Shown here: positions 26,501 to 34,886 of the stretch, piece after piece
Layout of the letters: each line of letters starts with the position of its first letter
Numbering within the stretch: the first letter of the stretch is position 1
Notes under the pieces: generated by a model
The model's database searches: none
Told to the model about the DNA's origin: nothing
What the model saw: the letters and a program-made list of their open reading frames with translations, nothing else
NCBI GenBank assembly: GCA_036005065.1
Contig: DASYQW010000197.1
Coordinates: 1-64,000, forward strand
From: Candidatus Methylomirabilota bacterium
Lineage (GTDB): Bacteria; Methylomirabilota; Methylomirabilia; Rokubacteriales; DASRDR01
Length of the DNA: 64,000 bases
Direction: 5' to 3'
Position numbers and translations under genes: made by a program

Positions 26501-27809
26501 CGCGCCGGGCGAGGCCCTGGTGGGTCTCGTCGCCGGGACCCGTTACGACGAGCTGCCGAAGAGCGCGCTGGAGGCGGCCCGGCTGGCGGTGCTCGACTGG
26601 TGGGGGGTCACGGTGGCCGGCGCCGACGAGCCGGTGGCGCGGATTCTCGGCGACGCGCTGGGGGAGGCGCCCGGCCCGGCGGCCATATTGGGAACGCCGA
26701 GAACCGCGGCGCCGCTCACCGCGACGCTGCTCAACGGGACGGCGGCCCACGCCCTCGACTATGACGACGTGACGCTGGCTCTCCCCGGCCACCTCACGGC
26801 GCCGATCCTGCCGGGGCTCGTGGCCCTGGCCGAGCTGCGCGGGCTCGGTGGACGGGACCTGCTCGCGGCGTTCGTCCTGGGCGTCGAGGTGGCCGCCCGC
26901 GCCGGGCGCGCGCTCGCGCCCGGGCACTACCGGGCGGGCTGGCACGCGACGACCACGCTCGGCCGCCTCGGCGGCGCGGCGGCCGCGGCGCGCCTCCTCG
27001 GGCTCGACGGCGGCCGACTCGACACGGCCATCGGGCTCGCGGCGGCGCAGGCCGCCGGCGTCCAGGAGGCGTTCGGGAGCATGGCGAAGCCCTTTCAGGT
27101 CGGCCGGGCCGCGGCCGACGCGCTCCTGAGCGCCCTCGCCGCCGAGGGCGGCCTCACGGGGCCCCGCGGCATCCTGGACACCGACGCGTGGGCGCGCCGG
27201 CTCTCGCCGACGTGGAGTCCCGGCCGGCTCGCCGAGGGGCTCGGCCGCGACTGGGCGGTGACGGACCTGATCTTCAAGCGCTACCCCTGTTGCTTCGGCA
27301 CCCACGCCGCCATCAGCGGGCTCCTGGCGGCACGGGCGGGGCTCGACGTCGCCGCCGTCACGGGCATCGAGCTCGAGGTGGGCCCGACCACCCTCCAGGT
27401 GGCGGACCTGCGTGCGCCCGAGACGGGACTGGCCGGGAAGTTCAGCATGACCTACTGCGGCGCGACCGCGGTCGCCCGGGGCCACGTCCGGGAAGACGAT
27501 TTCGCCGACGCCGCCGTGCGTGATCCTGCCGTCCAGCGCCTGGCGACGCGGGTCACCCTCGTGCCCAACCCGTCGTTCGACGAGACCCGGGCCCGGGTCA
27601 CGATCCGGCTCGCCGACGGCCGTGACCGCGAGCGATCGGTAGACCTTGCCGCCGATCGGGATCCCGAGGGCACGCGGCGGGACCTCACCGAGAAGTTCCG
27701 CCGGCTCGTCGCGCCCCGGCAGGGCGCGGCCGAAGCCGATCGGCTGGTCGAGGCCATCGGAAGCCTCGAGGCCGTCGATCGGGTGACGGAGCTGACGCGG
27801 AGGCGATGA
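26484..27809 (+). CDS. MmgE/PrpD family protein
   Basis: This 441-residue protein belongs to the 2-methylcitrate dehydratase/cis-aconitate decarboxylase/immune-responsive-gene fold. Motifs: NGTAAHALDYDDV and PGHLTAPILPGL (substrate pocket), AGWHATTTLGRLGGAAAAAR, FGSMAKPFQVGRAA and KRYPCCFGTHAAISG. Divergent members catalyse other lyase or dehydratase reactions on organic acids. It lacks a neighbouring methylcitrate synthase, so a role in the methylcitrate cycle is not supported. It overlaps the acyl-CoA synthetase gene by 4 bases. Confidence 0.9.
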   Translation: MASRASAPGEALVGLVAGTRYDELPKSALEAARLAVLDWWGVTVAGADEPVARILGDALGEAPGPAAILGTPRTAAPLTATLLNGTAAHALDYDDVTLALPGHLTAPILPGLVALAELRGLGGRDLLAAFVLGVEVAARAGRALAPGHYRAGWHATTTLGRLGGAAAAARLLGLDGGRLDTAIGLAAAQAAGVQEAFGSMAKPFQVGRAAADALLSALAAEGGLTGPRGILDTDAWARRLSPTWSPGRLAEGLGRDWAVTDLIFKRYPCCFGTHAAISGLLAARAGLDVAAVTGIELEVGPTTLQVADLRAPETGLAGKFSMTYCGATAVARGHVREDDFADAAVRDPAVQRLATRVTLVPNPSFDETRARVTIRLADGRDRERSVDLAADRDPEGTRRDLTEKFRRLVAPRQGAAEADRLVEAIGSLEAVDRVTELTRRR

Positions 27810-29893
27810 CCGCGGATCTCACACCCGTCTTCGCGCCGCGCCGGGTCGCCGTGCTCGGGGTCTCGCGGAACCCGGAAAAGCTCGGTCACCGCCTGCTCCG
27901 GAATCTCCTCGAAGCGGGATTCGACGGCGAGCTCTTCCCGGTGAACCCGAGCGCGGAGGCGATCCTGGGGGTGCCGAGCGTCCCCGGGGTGCGCGACCTT
28001 CCCGAGGGGATCGACCTCGCTCTCGTGAGCGTGCCCGCGCCGGCGGTCGTCGGGGTCGTGCGCGAGCTCGGCGCCCGGGGCTGCCGGGCGGCGGTCGTCC
28101 TCGCTTCCGGGTTCGGCGAGACCGGTGAGGCCGGCCAGGCCGTCCAGGCCGAGGTCGCCGCCATCGCGCGCGCGACGGGGATGCGCGTCGTCGGCCCGAA
28201 CTGCATGGGCGTCGTCAACGTCCCGGGACGTCTCAACGGCTCCTACTTCTGGGACGTGCCGCGCGCGCCGGGCGGGATCTCCTTCGTCTCCCAGAGCGGC
28301 GCCTATGGCGGCCTCTTCTTCCGAGAGGCCCGGGCCCGGCGGCTCGGTGTCGCCCGGTTCCTCTCCATCGGCAACCAGGCCGACGTGGGCTTCCCGGAGT
28401 GTCTCGACTGGCTCGCCGGGGATGCCGGGACGCGGGTCGCCGCCCTGTTCGTCGAGGGGGTGCGGGACGGCCGCGCGTTCGTGGAGGCGGCGCGACGGCT
28501 GGCGCGCGCCAAGGCCGTGGTCGCCTTCAAGGTCGGGCGGGGCGACGCGGGGCGGCGGGCGGCGGGCTCGCACACGGGCTCGCTGGTCGGGGCCTACGCG
28601 ACGTATCGGGCCGCGCTGACGAGCGCGGGGGTCGTGGTGGCTGACGACACCGACGCCTTCTTCGACGCGATCGCCGTCCTCGACGCGCACGGGGCGCGGC
28701 CCCCCCGGGATGGCTCGCTCGCGATCCTCACGGTGTCGGGCGGGCCCTCGGTGGCGGCCGCCGACGCGGCCGAGGCGGCCGGGCTCACCGTGCCGGCCCT
28801 GTCCCCGGCCCTCCGGCGCCGGCTGCGGCCGCACCTGCCCGCCTTCGGCGCCGACGGGAATCCGGTGGACATGACGCCCCAGATGGACCGCGATCAGTTC
28901 GCGCCGGCCGTGCGCCTCGTCCTCGAGGCCGATGAGGTGGCGGGGGCGCTGGCGATCGACGTCGGCCTCGACCAGCCGGCCTACGGAGACGCCGTCGTCT
29001 CGGCCCAGGCGGCGACAGGGAAACCCGTGGTGGCCTGCACGGCCGACACCCCGGAGCTCGACACGCGGCTCCGGGCCGCCGGCATCCCCATCTTCCCGAC
29101 TCCCGAGCGCGCGGTGCGAGCGTACCGCGCGCTGGTCGGGTACGGCGCCGGGCGCCACCGGCCGGTCCCCGCGCGGCGCCCCCCGCGGTCGCTGCCGGCG
29201 CCGGCGGCCGCCCGGCTCCGCGAGGAGGAGGGGCCACTCGACTACGAGACGAGCCGCGCGATCCTCGAGTCGTACGGGGTGCCGTTTCCTCAGGACGCGG
29301 TCGCCACCTCCGCCGGCCACGCCCTGTCGATCGCCGGGAAGATCGGCTACCCTGTAGTGGTCAAGACGGCGCGCCCCGGGATCCTGCACAAGACGGAGGC
29401 CGGGGGCGTCATCCGGGACGTGCGGGACGACCAGGCCCTCGAGGCGGCCTGCCGGTCGCTCGACGAGCGACTCGGTGGCGGTCCGTACCTGATCCAGGAG
29501 CAGGTGGCGCCGGGGATCGAGCTCCTGGCGGGCGGGCGCCGGGACCCGCAGCTCGGCCCGACCGTCGTCTTCGGGCTCGGCGGCGTCCTCGCCGAGCTGT
29601 TCCGCGAGGTCGCGCTCCGGCTCGGCCCGCTCGCTCCCGAGGACGCGCGCGAGATGTTGCGGGAAGGACGGGCGGCCGCGCTCCTCCGGGGCTTTCGGGG
29701 CGCCCCGCCGTGCGAGGAGGCGCCGCTGGCGGCCGTGCTGATCGGGATCGGCGACCTCCTGGTGGACCATCCCGAGGTCCTGGAGCTGGACGTGAATCCG
29801 CTCATCGCCGCCGGCACGCGGGTGGTGGCGGTGGATGCGTTGATCGTCGCCGGCAAGGCGCGGGGACCGTCGGACGACGCCGAACAGCCCTGA
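27806..29893 (+). CDS. Acyl-CoA synthetase (ADP-forming), fused alpha and beta domains
   Basis: This 695-residue protein has a CoA-binding domain (1-130), a succinyl-CoA-ligase-like flavodoxin domain with ISFVSQSGAYGG, the phosphohistidine loop AAGSHTGSLVGAY at about 250, and a C-terminal ATP-grasp domain (from about 475) with PVVVKTARPGILHKTEAGGV and VVFGLGGVLAELF. It interconverts an acyl-CoA plus ADP and phosphate with the acid plus ATP, or activates the acid. It sits after PrpD-like and CoA-ligase genes and before an uptake transporter. The acid is unknown. Confidence 0.92.
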   Translation: MTADLTPVFAPRRVAVLGVSRNPEKLGHRLLRNLLEAGFDGELFPVNPSAEAILGVPSVPGVRDLPEGIDLALVSVPAPAVVGVVRELGARGCRAAVVLASGFGETGEAGQAVQAEVAAIARATGMRVVGPNCMGVVNVPGRLNGSYFWDVPRAPGGISFVSQSGAYGGLFFREARARRLGVARFLSIGNQADVGFPECLDWLAGDAGTRVAALFVEGVRDGRAFVEAARRLARAKAVVAFKVGRGDAGRRAAGSHTGSLVGAYATYRAALTSAGVVVADDTDAFFDAIAVLDAHGARPPRDGSLAILTVSGGPSVAAADAAEAAGLTVPALSPALRRRLRPHLPAFGADGNPVDMTPQMDRDQFAPAVRLVLEADEVAGALAIDVGLDQPAYGDAVVSAQAATGKPVVACTADTPELDTRLRAAGIPIFPTPERAVRAYRALVGYGAGRHRPVPARRPPRSLPAPAAARLREEEGPLDYETSRAILESYGVPFPQDAVATSAGHALSIAGKIGYPVVVKTARPGILHKTEAGGVIRDVRDDQALEAACRSLDERLGGGPYLIQEQVAPGIELLAGGRRDPQLGPTVVFGLGGVLAELFREVALRLGPLAPEDAREMLREGRAAALLRGFRGAPPCEEAPLAAVLIGIGDLLVDHPEVLELDVNPLIAAGTRVVAVDALIVAGKARGPSDDAEQP

Positions 29894-29907
29894 ACGGAGG
29901 AACATCC

Positions 29908-30933
29908 ATGGGACGGGACATCGTCGAGCTGAAGCGCCGGGACTTCCTACGCACGGCGGGCGTGGCTGCCTCGGCCCTGGCCGCCGGAAGCCCGTGGCCG
30001 AGGCGGGCCAGCGCCCAGGGCGCGAAGGGGAAGGTCCGCTTCGCCTACCTCCAGCTCGGCTGGGCGGCGTGCGAGATCGTCCACAAGGAGGACCTTCTCG
30101 GCAAGCGCGGCTGGCAGGCCGAGTACAACGTCGTGCCCGGCTCCCCGGCCGGCCTGGTCAACACCTTCGCCGCCGGCAACGTGGACGCCATCGACATGTC
30201 TTTCGCGCTCACGGCGAAGATGTTCGAGGACAAGGTGCCGCTCAAGGTCACGGGGGTGGCCACCGCGGTGCTGGGGGCGGTGGTGGCGCGAAAGGATTCG
30301 GGAATCACGAGGGTGGAGGACCTCCGCGGCCGGAAGATCGCGGCCGTGGTAGGCACCTCGACCTTCTTCGACATCCGAACGCTCACCCTCAAGGGCTACG
30401 GGTTCGACCTCCAGAAGGACGCCCAGATCGTCACCGCCCAGGCGCCGCCCGACATGGCGACGCTGATGGCCAAGAAGGAAGTCGACGCCATCGTCGCCTG
30501 GCAGCCGATCTCCGATCAGGTGGTGTTCCGCGGCGACGGCGTGTACCTGGCCAAGCAGATCGACCTCTGGCGGAAGGCCACCGGGCGCCAGGCCGGGTAC
30601 CCGGTGCACGTCTGCTACGTCGTGAACCCGACCTTCATCGAGAAGAGCCCCGCCTTTGCCAGGGACCTGAACGACGCCCAGAAGGAAGCCGTCGACATCT
30701 GGTATGGAAAGAAGGGTCGCGCCATCGAGATCGTGACCGAGGTCACCAAGATTCCGCGCGACGTGGTGGAGTACGCCTACGGGCAGACGGTCCAGATGCT
30801 CCACGGCCTGTCCGACGAGCAGATCGACACGCTCACCCTGCAGCTCCAGCTCACCAGGGAGTCGGGCTTCCTGAAGTCCGACATCTGGGACAGCCCGGAG
30901 CGGCTCCGGAAGGAGTTCTTCTGGCGCGGCTAG
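29908..30933 (+). CDS. ABC transporter substrate-binding protein (NitT/TauT/SsuA type)
   Basis: This 341-residue periplasmic binding protein has a Tat-like signal (KRRDFLRTAGVAASALAAG, cleavage after ASA near residue 37). The family core includes NTFAAGNVDAIDMSFALTAKM and DLRGRKIAAVVGTSTFFDI, then KKEVDAIVAWQPISDQVV. The ATG at 29908 has GGAGGAA 7 bases upstream. It begins a binding protein-permease-ATPase set (permease 31149, ATPase 32631). Ligands in this class include sulfonates, taurine, nitrate and aromatic acids. Its stop lies in repeat copy E. Confidence 0.92.
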   Translation: MGRDIVELKRRDFLRTAGVAASALAAGSPWPRRASAQGAKGKVRFAYLQLGWAACEIVHKEDLLGKRGWQAEYNVVPGSPAGLVNTFAAGNVDAIDMSFALTAKMFEDKVPLKVTGVATAVLGAVVARKDSGITRVEDLRGRKIAAVVGTSTFFDIRTLTLKGYGFDLQKDAQIVTAQAPPDMATLMAKKEVDAIVAWQPISDQVVFRGDGVYLAKQIDLWRKATGRQAGYPVHVCYVVNPTFIEKSPAFARDLNDAQKEAVDIWYGKKGRAIEIVTEVTKIPRDVVEYAYGQTVQMLHGLSDEQIDTLTLQLQLTRESGFLKSDIWDSPERLRKEFFWRG

Positions 30934-31128
30934 GTCATTTCGGGGGGGTCTCGGAAGACTCCCCCGATGCCCCCCTAACGGCGCGCCGCAAGACGTCGCG
31001 GGGCTGGGGCCCCGCCGTCCGAGGCGCGCGAACCCAAAGTGGCGGCGGCGAAGCCGCCGCTCGGAGCACTCCTCGATGCACCACCGGCTCGGTGGTCGGC
31101 GCCGGGTTACTCGGACACACCCCTGCGT
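30930..31128 (+). repeat. Family 1 repeat copy E, with an internal insertion
   Basis: CTAG at 30930-30933 carries the stop of the binding-protein gene. The G-run hairpin follows, then about 60 extra bases (about 30977-31037) that contain their own hairpin GCGGGG-CTGGGG-CCCCGC, then GGCGGCGGCGAAGCCGCCGC and the tail TCGATGCACCACCGGCTCGG...TTACTCGGACACACC. No CTAG is found at the right end. Confidence 0.8.
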
Positions 31129-31148
31129 CCGGCGTCCCGGGGTAGCGC

Positions 31149-31919
31149 GTGGCTGAATCGAGAGGCTCGGGGAAGTGGAGTCGACGGCTCCGGCTCCCCA
31201 CCCTGGTCGTCCTCGCGGCGGTCCTGGTCGTCTGGGAGCTGGTCTCCCGGCGCTACGGCGCCTACGTGCTCCCGTCGCCCGGCTCGGTGCTCCGCGGGCT
31301 CGGCGCCATCATCCAGTCCGGTGAGCTGTGGACGCACACCTCGGCCTCGCTCTACCGCATCGTCGTCGGCTTTGGTGGCGCGCTCGGGCTGGCCATCCTG
31401 ATGGGACTCTGCTCCTTTCTCTGGCCGCCCGCCCGGATCGTGGTCCGCGACGTGGTGACGGTCCTCAACTCGACGTCCGTCTTCGTCTGGATCGTCGTCT
31501 CGCTGATCTGGTTCGGTCTCACCGACCTGGCCCCGATCTTCACGACCTTCATGATCACGCTCCCCGTGGTCGGCGCCAACGTGATGGAGGGGGTAGAGAG
31601 CGTCGATCGGCGGCTGCTGGAGATGGGCCAGATCTACCGGCTGTCCGGCTGGCAGAAGTTCCGCTCGATCGTGATCCCCTCGACGGTCCCGTACCTGGTG
31701 GCCGGCATGAAGGTCGGCTTCGGGCTCGCCCTGAAAGTCTCGGTGGTCGCCGAGATCTTCGGGGTCACCAGCGGGATCGGCTACATCATGAATTACAGCC
31801 GCGAGATCCTGGCCACCCAGATGGTCTTCGTGTGGGCCCTCGTCATGATCGGCATCATGCTGGTCACCGACAAGCTCTTGTTCGAGTCGCTGACGCGGCG
31901 CCTCGAGCGGTGGCGGTAG
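31149..31919 (+). CDS. ABC transporter permease (SsuC/TauC type)
   Basis: This 256-residue permease has about six membrane helices. It has VWELVSRRYGAYVLPSPGSV at the N-terminus, the FVWIVVSLIWFGLTDLAPIF stretch and the coupling loop MGQIYRLSGWQKFRSIVIPS. The GTG at 31149 is the start. It belongs with the binding protein upstream (separated by repeat copy E) and the ATPase at 32631 (separated by the toxin-antitoxin pair). Confidence 0.9.
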   Translation: MAESRGSGKWSRRLRLPTLVVLAAVLVVWELVSRRYGAYVLPSPGSVLRGLGAIIQSGELWTHTSASLYRIVVGFGGALGLAILMGLCSFLWPPARIVVRDVVTVLNSTSVFVWIVVSLIWFGLTDLAPIFTTFMITLPVVGANVMEGVESVDRRLLEMGQIYRLSGWQKFRSIVIPSTVPYLVAGMKVGFGLALKVSVVAEIFGVTSGIGYIMNYSREILATQMVFVWALVMIGIMLVTDKLLFESLTRRLERWR

Positions 31920-31961
31920 CCGTGCGATCGTGGCCCCCGGAGGCCGCCAGGGCCGACCGAC

Positions 31962-31979
31962 GTATGGTACGATGTATGG
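31962..31979 (+). promoter_or_regulatory. Promoter/operator candidate of the toxin-antitoxin pair
   Basis: TACGAT (31968-31973) is a good -10 box, but no matching -35 box is seen. It is flanked by a direct repeat GTATGG (31962-31967 and 31974-31979, 12-bp spacing). Ribbon-helix-helix antitoxins commonly bind short repeats over their own promoter, so autoregulation is inferred. Confidence 0.4.
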
Positions 31980-31980
31980 C

Positions 31981-32202
31981 ATGCGGAAGACAACCGTGTA
32001 CCTCCCCGAGGACCTCAAGCGCGCGCTCGAGCAGACCGCGAGGAGCCGGGGCGAAAGCGTCGCCGAGCTGATCCGGGAAGCCCTCCGGGCCCTGGTGGCG
32101 AACGCGACCCCGCCACGGCCGCGGGTCCCGCTGTTTCGGAGCGAGGATCCCACACTGGCCGAGCGCGTCGACGACGCTCTCGCGGGCTTCGGTGAGCGGT
32201 GA
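31981..32202 (+). CDS. Ribbon-helix-helix antitoxin (VapB-like/CopG family)
   Basis: This 73-residue protein starts MRKTTVYLPEDLKRALEQTA, a classical ribbon-helix-helix DNA-binding module (strand 3-8, helices about 10-22 and 27-42). The C-terminal part (FRSEDPTLAERVDDAL) would bind the toxin. An upstream ATG at 31972 is possible. The toxin gene overlaps its stop by 4 bases, the usual antitoxin-toxin arrangement. Confidence 0.88.
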   Translation: MRKTTVYLPEDLKRALEQTARSRGESVAELIREALRALVANATPPRPRVPLFRSEDPTLAERVDDALAGFGER

Positions 32203-32618
32203 TCCTCCTCGACACCAGTGGGCTCCTGTCGGCCATCGACGAGCGCCAGCGACATCACACCGCCTGTGCGGCGGCCGTGAGCCGGTCGCGCGGCCCCCTG
32301 CTTCTGTCTCCGTTCGTCCTCGCCGAGCTGGACTACCTCCTGGCGACGCGAGTCAGCGCTCAGGCGCAGATGGCCTTGCTCGACGAGGTCGCCCGGGGAG
32401 CGTACCGGCTCGAGCCCTTCTCGGGCGCCGACGTGGCGGCGGCGCGGGATGTCATGACGCGTCACCTGGAGCTCCACCTCGGTCTCGCCGACGCCTCCAT
32501 CGTCGTGCTGGCTGCCCGCCACGGGACCCGGGACGTACTCACTCTCGACGAACGCCACTTCCGGGCCGTCCCCGCCCCCGATCGCCGGCGATTCCGTCTG
32601 CTGCCCACCGATGCGTGA
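32199..32618 (+). CDS. PIN-domain toxin (VapC-like ribonuclease)
   Basis: This 139-residue PIN nuclease begins MILLDTSGLLSAID. The acidic metal-binding residues are visible: Asp5, Glu43 (LAELDYLLAT), Asp98 (GLADASIVVLA) and Asp117 (LTLDERHF). Such toxins cleave tRNA or rRNA when the antitoxin is lost. GTG start overlapping the antitoxin stop. Intact and probably functional. The pair sits between the permease and ATPase genes of one ABC transporter. Confidence 0.9.
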   Translation: MILLDTSGLLSAIDERQRHHTACAAAVSRSRGPLLLSPFVLAELDYLLATRVSAQAQMALLDEVARGAYRLEPFSGADVAAARDVMTRHLELHLGLADASIVVLAARHGTRDVLTLDERHFRAVPAPDRRRFRLLPTDA

Positions 32619-32630
32619 AGGGGCGGGTAG

Positions 32631-33383
32631 TTGAAGCTCGAGGTCAGCGGCGTCTCCAAAGCCTACGCGATCCCGGTCCTCGACCGCGTGACGTTCGAGG
32701 TCGCCGAGGGCGAGTTCGTCTGCCTCCTCGGACCGAACGGCTGCGGCAAGACGACCCTCCTGCGGATCATCGGAGGGCTGGAGCCGGCCACCGCCGGCGA
32801 AGTGCGGCTCGATGGGCGGCCGGTGCCCTGCGGCGGCGATGCCGACTTCCACGTGGGCGTCGTCTTCCAGGAAGATCGTCTGCTCCCGTGGATGACCCTC
32901 GAGGACAACGTCGCGCTGGTGCTCCGGCCGCTCGGGCGGGACGCCCGGGCCCGGACCGAGATGGCCCGGCGCTACCTTCACTTCGTCGGCCTCCAGGGCT
33001 TCGAAGGCTACTACCCGAACCGCGTCTCGGGCGGGATGCGGCAGCGGGCGGCGATCGCCCGGGCCCTGGCCATCGAGCCGAACCTCCTGCTGATGGACGA
33101 GCCGTTCGGGGCCCTCGACGCCCAGAACCGACGGATCATGCAGGCCGAGGTCAAGCGCATCTGGGCCGAGACCGGGAAGACGATCGTCTTCGTGACCCAC
33201 TCGATCGAGGAGGCGGTGGCGATCGGCACCACGCTGATCATGATGTCGGCGCGGCCGGCGCAGGTGCGCGAGCTGATCCGGAATGACGGCATCCGCGACC
33301 CCCACGCCCTCGTCGACCACCTGAACCAGGTCATCATGGAAGAGGTCATGCGCCAGCAGGGTCCCGTGCCGGGCGTCGAATAG
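32631..33383 (+). CDS. ABC transporter ATP-binding protein (SsuB/TauB type)
   Basis: This 250-residue ATPase has Walker A GPNGCGKTT, Q-loop VVFQEDRLLPWMTLEDNVAL, signature VSGGMRQRAAIARAL, Walker B LLMDEPFGALD and H-loop VFVTHSIEEA. It appears to start with TTG (32631), preceded by AAGGGGCGG. It powers the transporter whose permease is at 31149; the toxin-antitoxin pair intervenes, 12 bases away, so this gene may be read from the same transcript. Confidence 0.92.
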   Translation: MKLEVSGVSKAYAIPVLDRVTFEVAEGEFVCLLGPNGCGKTTLLRIIGGLEPATAGEVRLDGRPVPCGGDADFHVGVVFQEDRLLPWMTLEDNVALVLRPLGRDARARTEMARRYLHFVGLQGFEGYYPNRVSGGMRQRAAIARALAIEPNLLLMDEPFGALDAQNRRIMQAEVKRIWAETGKTIVFVTHSIEEAVAIGTTLIMMSARPAQVRELIRNDGIRDPHALVDHLNQVIMEEVMRQQGPVPGVE

Positions 33384-33440
33384 GACATTGACAAGCTGTC
33401 GCCAGGTGAGATGAGAAGACGTAGTAGGCGGCTCGTCGAA

Positions 33441-33538
33441 GCTGGGGGGAGGCAGGCCCGATCCGTTCGCCGAAGGGCGAGCGGCGCGGCTTTGCCGCGA
33501 GGGCATTCTCCGGGGGGCGCAGCCCCCCTCCGAGACCC
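33441..33538 (-). repeat. Family 2 repeat, reversed copy
   Basis: On the minus strand it reads TCGGAGGGGGGCTGCGCCCC, CTCGCGGCAAAGCCGCG and GAACGGATCGGGCCTGCCTC, matching the copies at 42862 and 44562. Its hairpin end directly abuts the start codon of the alcohol dehydrogenase gene. The remaining gap (33384-33440) shows nothing recognisable. Confidence 0.75.
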
Positions 33539-34636
33539 ATGAAGGGTCACGTCGCGGTCTTCACCGGGGCGGGGAAGCCGATGGAGATCCGGGAGTATGC
33601 CGTCCCGGATCCCGGCCCCGAGGACCTCGTCGTCCGCGTCCGGCGGGCCAACATCTGCGGCTCGGACCTCCACATCTGGCGCGGCCATGGCCCTCCGTTT
33701 CCCCGAAACCTGGCCGTCGTCTCGGGCCACGAGATGGTCGGAGAGGTGTTCAGGCTCGGCCGGGACGTGAAGCACGATTGTCAGGGAGAGCCGCTCCGCG
33801 AGGGCGACCGGATCGCGTATGCCTACTTCCTTCCTTGCGGTGCGTGCGGGGCCTGTCTCGACGGCTCGCCGGCTTGCCCGAACCGCTACCGGCACTGGCT
33901 GGGCGCCGGCGCCGAGACGCCGCCCCACTTCCGCGGCGCCTACGGCGAGTTCTACTATCTGCGCAGGGGCCAGACCGTGTGCCGGGTGCCCGAAGGGCTG
34001 GCCGACGACATCGTCTCCCCGGTGAACTGCGCCCTCGCCGAGGCCCTCTACGGCCTCGACCGCGTCGGCCTGCGGCTCGGGGACACGGTGGTCATCCAGG
34101 GAGCGGGCGGGCTGGGCCTCTACGCGACGGCGCTCGCCAAGGACATGGGCGCCGGGCAGGTCATCGTGTTCGACCGGCTCGGGACGCGGCTCGAGCTGGC
34201 GCGCGCCTTCGGCGCGGACCTGACCGTCAATGTCGACGAGTGCTCCGAGGCCGAGCGCCGGGGGCTCGTGCGCGAGCGGACTCGCGGGCAGGGAGCCGAC
34301 ATCGTCGCCGAGTTCGTCGGCGCGCCCCATGCCGTGGAGGAAGGCGTGAAGCTTCTGCGGCCCGGCGGGCGCTATTTCTGGGTCGGCAACATCACGCCCG
34401 ACCTGCCATCGGCGCTCGATCCCGGGACCGTCGTCCGCGGAGGCCAGACGATCCGCGGCGTGATCGTCTACGAGCCGTGGGCCCTGCCCCGGGCGCTCGA
34501 CTTCCTGCGCCGGCGAGCCGGCGTGTACCCCTTCGAGCGGATCGTGTCGCACACGTATCCGTTCGCGCGCATCAACGACGCCTTCGGGTTCGCCGGCGAG
34601 GGCCGGGCCATCCGGGTCTCCCTCACAATGGAGTGA
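33539..34636 (+). CDS. Zinc-dependent alcohol dehydrogenase (MDR superfamily)
   Basis: This 365-residue medium-chain dehydrogenase has catalytic zinc ligands in NICGSDLH and SGHEMVGE. The structural zinc lobe is CGACGACLDGSPAC, and the NAD(P)-binding motif is QGAGGLGLYATALAKDMGA. ATG at 33539. No ribosome binding site is visible because a repeat ends right before the ATG, so the start region may be translated inefficiently or the mRNA may begin nearby. Substrate unknown. Confidence 0.9.
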   Translation: MKGHVAVFTGAGKPMEIREYAVPDPGPEDLVVRVRRANICGSDLHIWRGHGPPFPRNLAVVSGHEMVGEVFRLGRDVKHDCQGEPLREGDRIAYAYFLPCGACGACLDGSPACPNRYRHWLGAGAETPPHFRGAYGEFYYLRRGQTVCRVPEGLADDIVSPVNCALAEALYGLDRVGLRLGDTVVIQGAGGLGLYATALAKDMGAGQVIVFDRLGTRLELARAFGADLTVNVDECSEAERRGLVRERTRGQGADIVAEFVGAPHAVEEGVKLLRPGGRYFWVGNITPDLPSALDPGTVVRGGQTIRGVIVYEPWALPRALDFLRRRAGVYPFERIVSHTYPFARINDAFGFAGEGRAIRVSLTME

Positions 34637-34642
34637 AGAGCC

Positions 34643-34792
34643 ATGATCAAGAAGACGGCCAAAGGCTACGTGCTCTACTCGAAGGACGGCTCGAAGAAGC
34701 TGGGCGGGCCGTACAAGACGCGGGACGCGGCGCTCAAGCGCGAGCGTCAGGTCCAGTTCTTCAAGCACGCGAAGGGAAGGCGCGCGGGGTAG
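34643..34792 (+). CDS. Small basic protein, unknown
   Basis: This 49-residue protein begins MIKKTAKGYVLYSKDGSKKL and continues GGPYKTRDAALKRERQVQFF. It begins 6 bases after the dehydrogenase stop, with GAAGAG upstream. The pattern (a short beta-hairpin with 'KKLGGPYKTRDAALKRERQV') resembles small single-domain proteins seen in phage and bacterial genomes, but no function is known to me. Its TAG stop is at the boundary of repeat fragment G. Confidence 0.7.
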   Translation: MIKKTAKGYVLYSKDGSKKLGGPYKTRDAALKRERQVQFFKHAKGRRAG

Positions 34793-34848
34793 GCGTGGGT
34801 CCGAGTAACCCCGCGCCGACCACCGAGCGCGTGGTACATCGAGGAGAA
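34789..34848 (-). repeat. Family 1 repeat fragment G (tail part only)
   Basis: GTAG with the upstream stop codon, then CGTGGGTCCGAGTAACCCC, GCGCCGACCACCGAGCGCGT and CATCGAGGAG. Both hairpins are missing and the sequence runs into the ribosome binding site of the next gene. Confidence 0.65.
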
Positions 34849-34886
34849 ACGGGCGGGGTCCTGGGTTGCGGCCGGGGAGGGCGACG

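Noticed and set aside
26484-27809. MmgE/PrpD gene as part of a methylcitrate cycle
   Set aside because: No methylcitrate synthase or methylisocitrate lyase is nearby; the family is broad, so only the fold was annotated.
27452-29905. Very long open frame (over 800 codons) on the minus strand
   Set aside because: It is the antisense shadow of the MmgE/PrpD and acyl-CoA synthetase genes, produced by high GC at third codon positions; its composition (Arg/Gly/Pro/His-rich) resembles no protein family.
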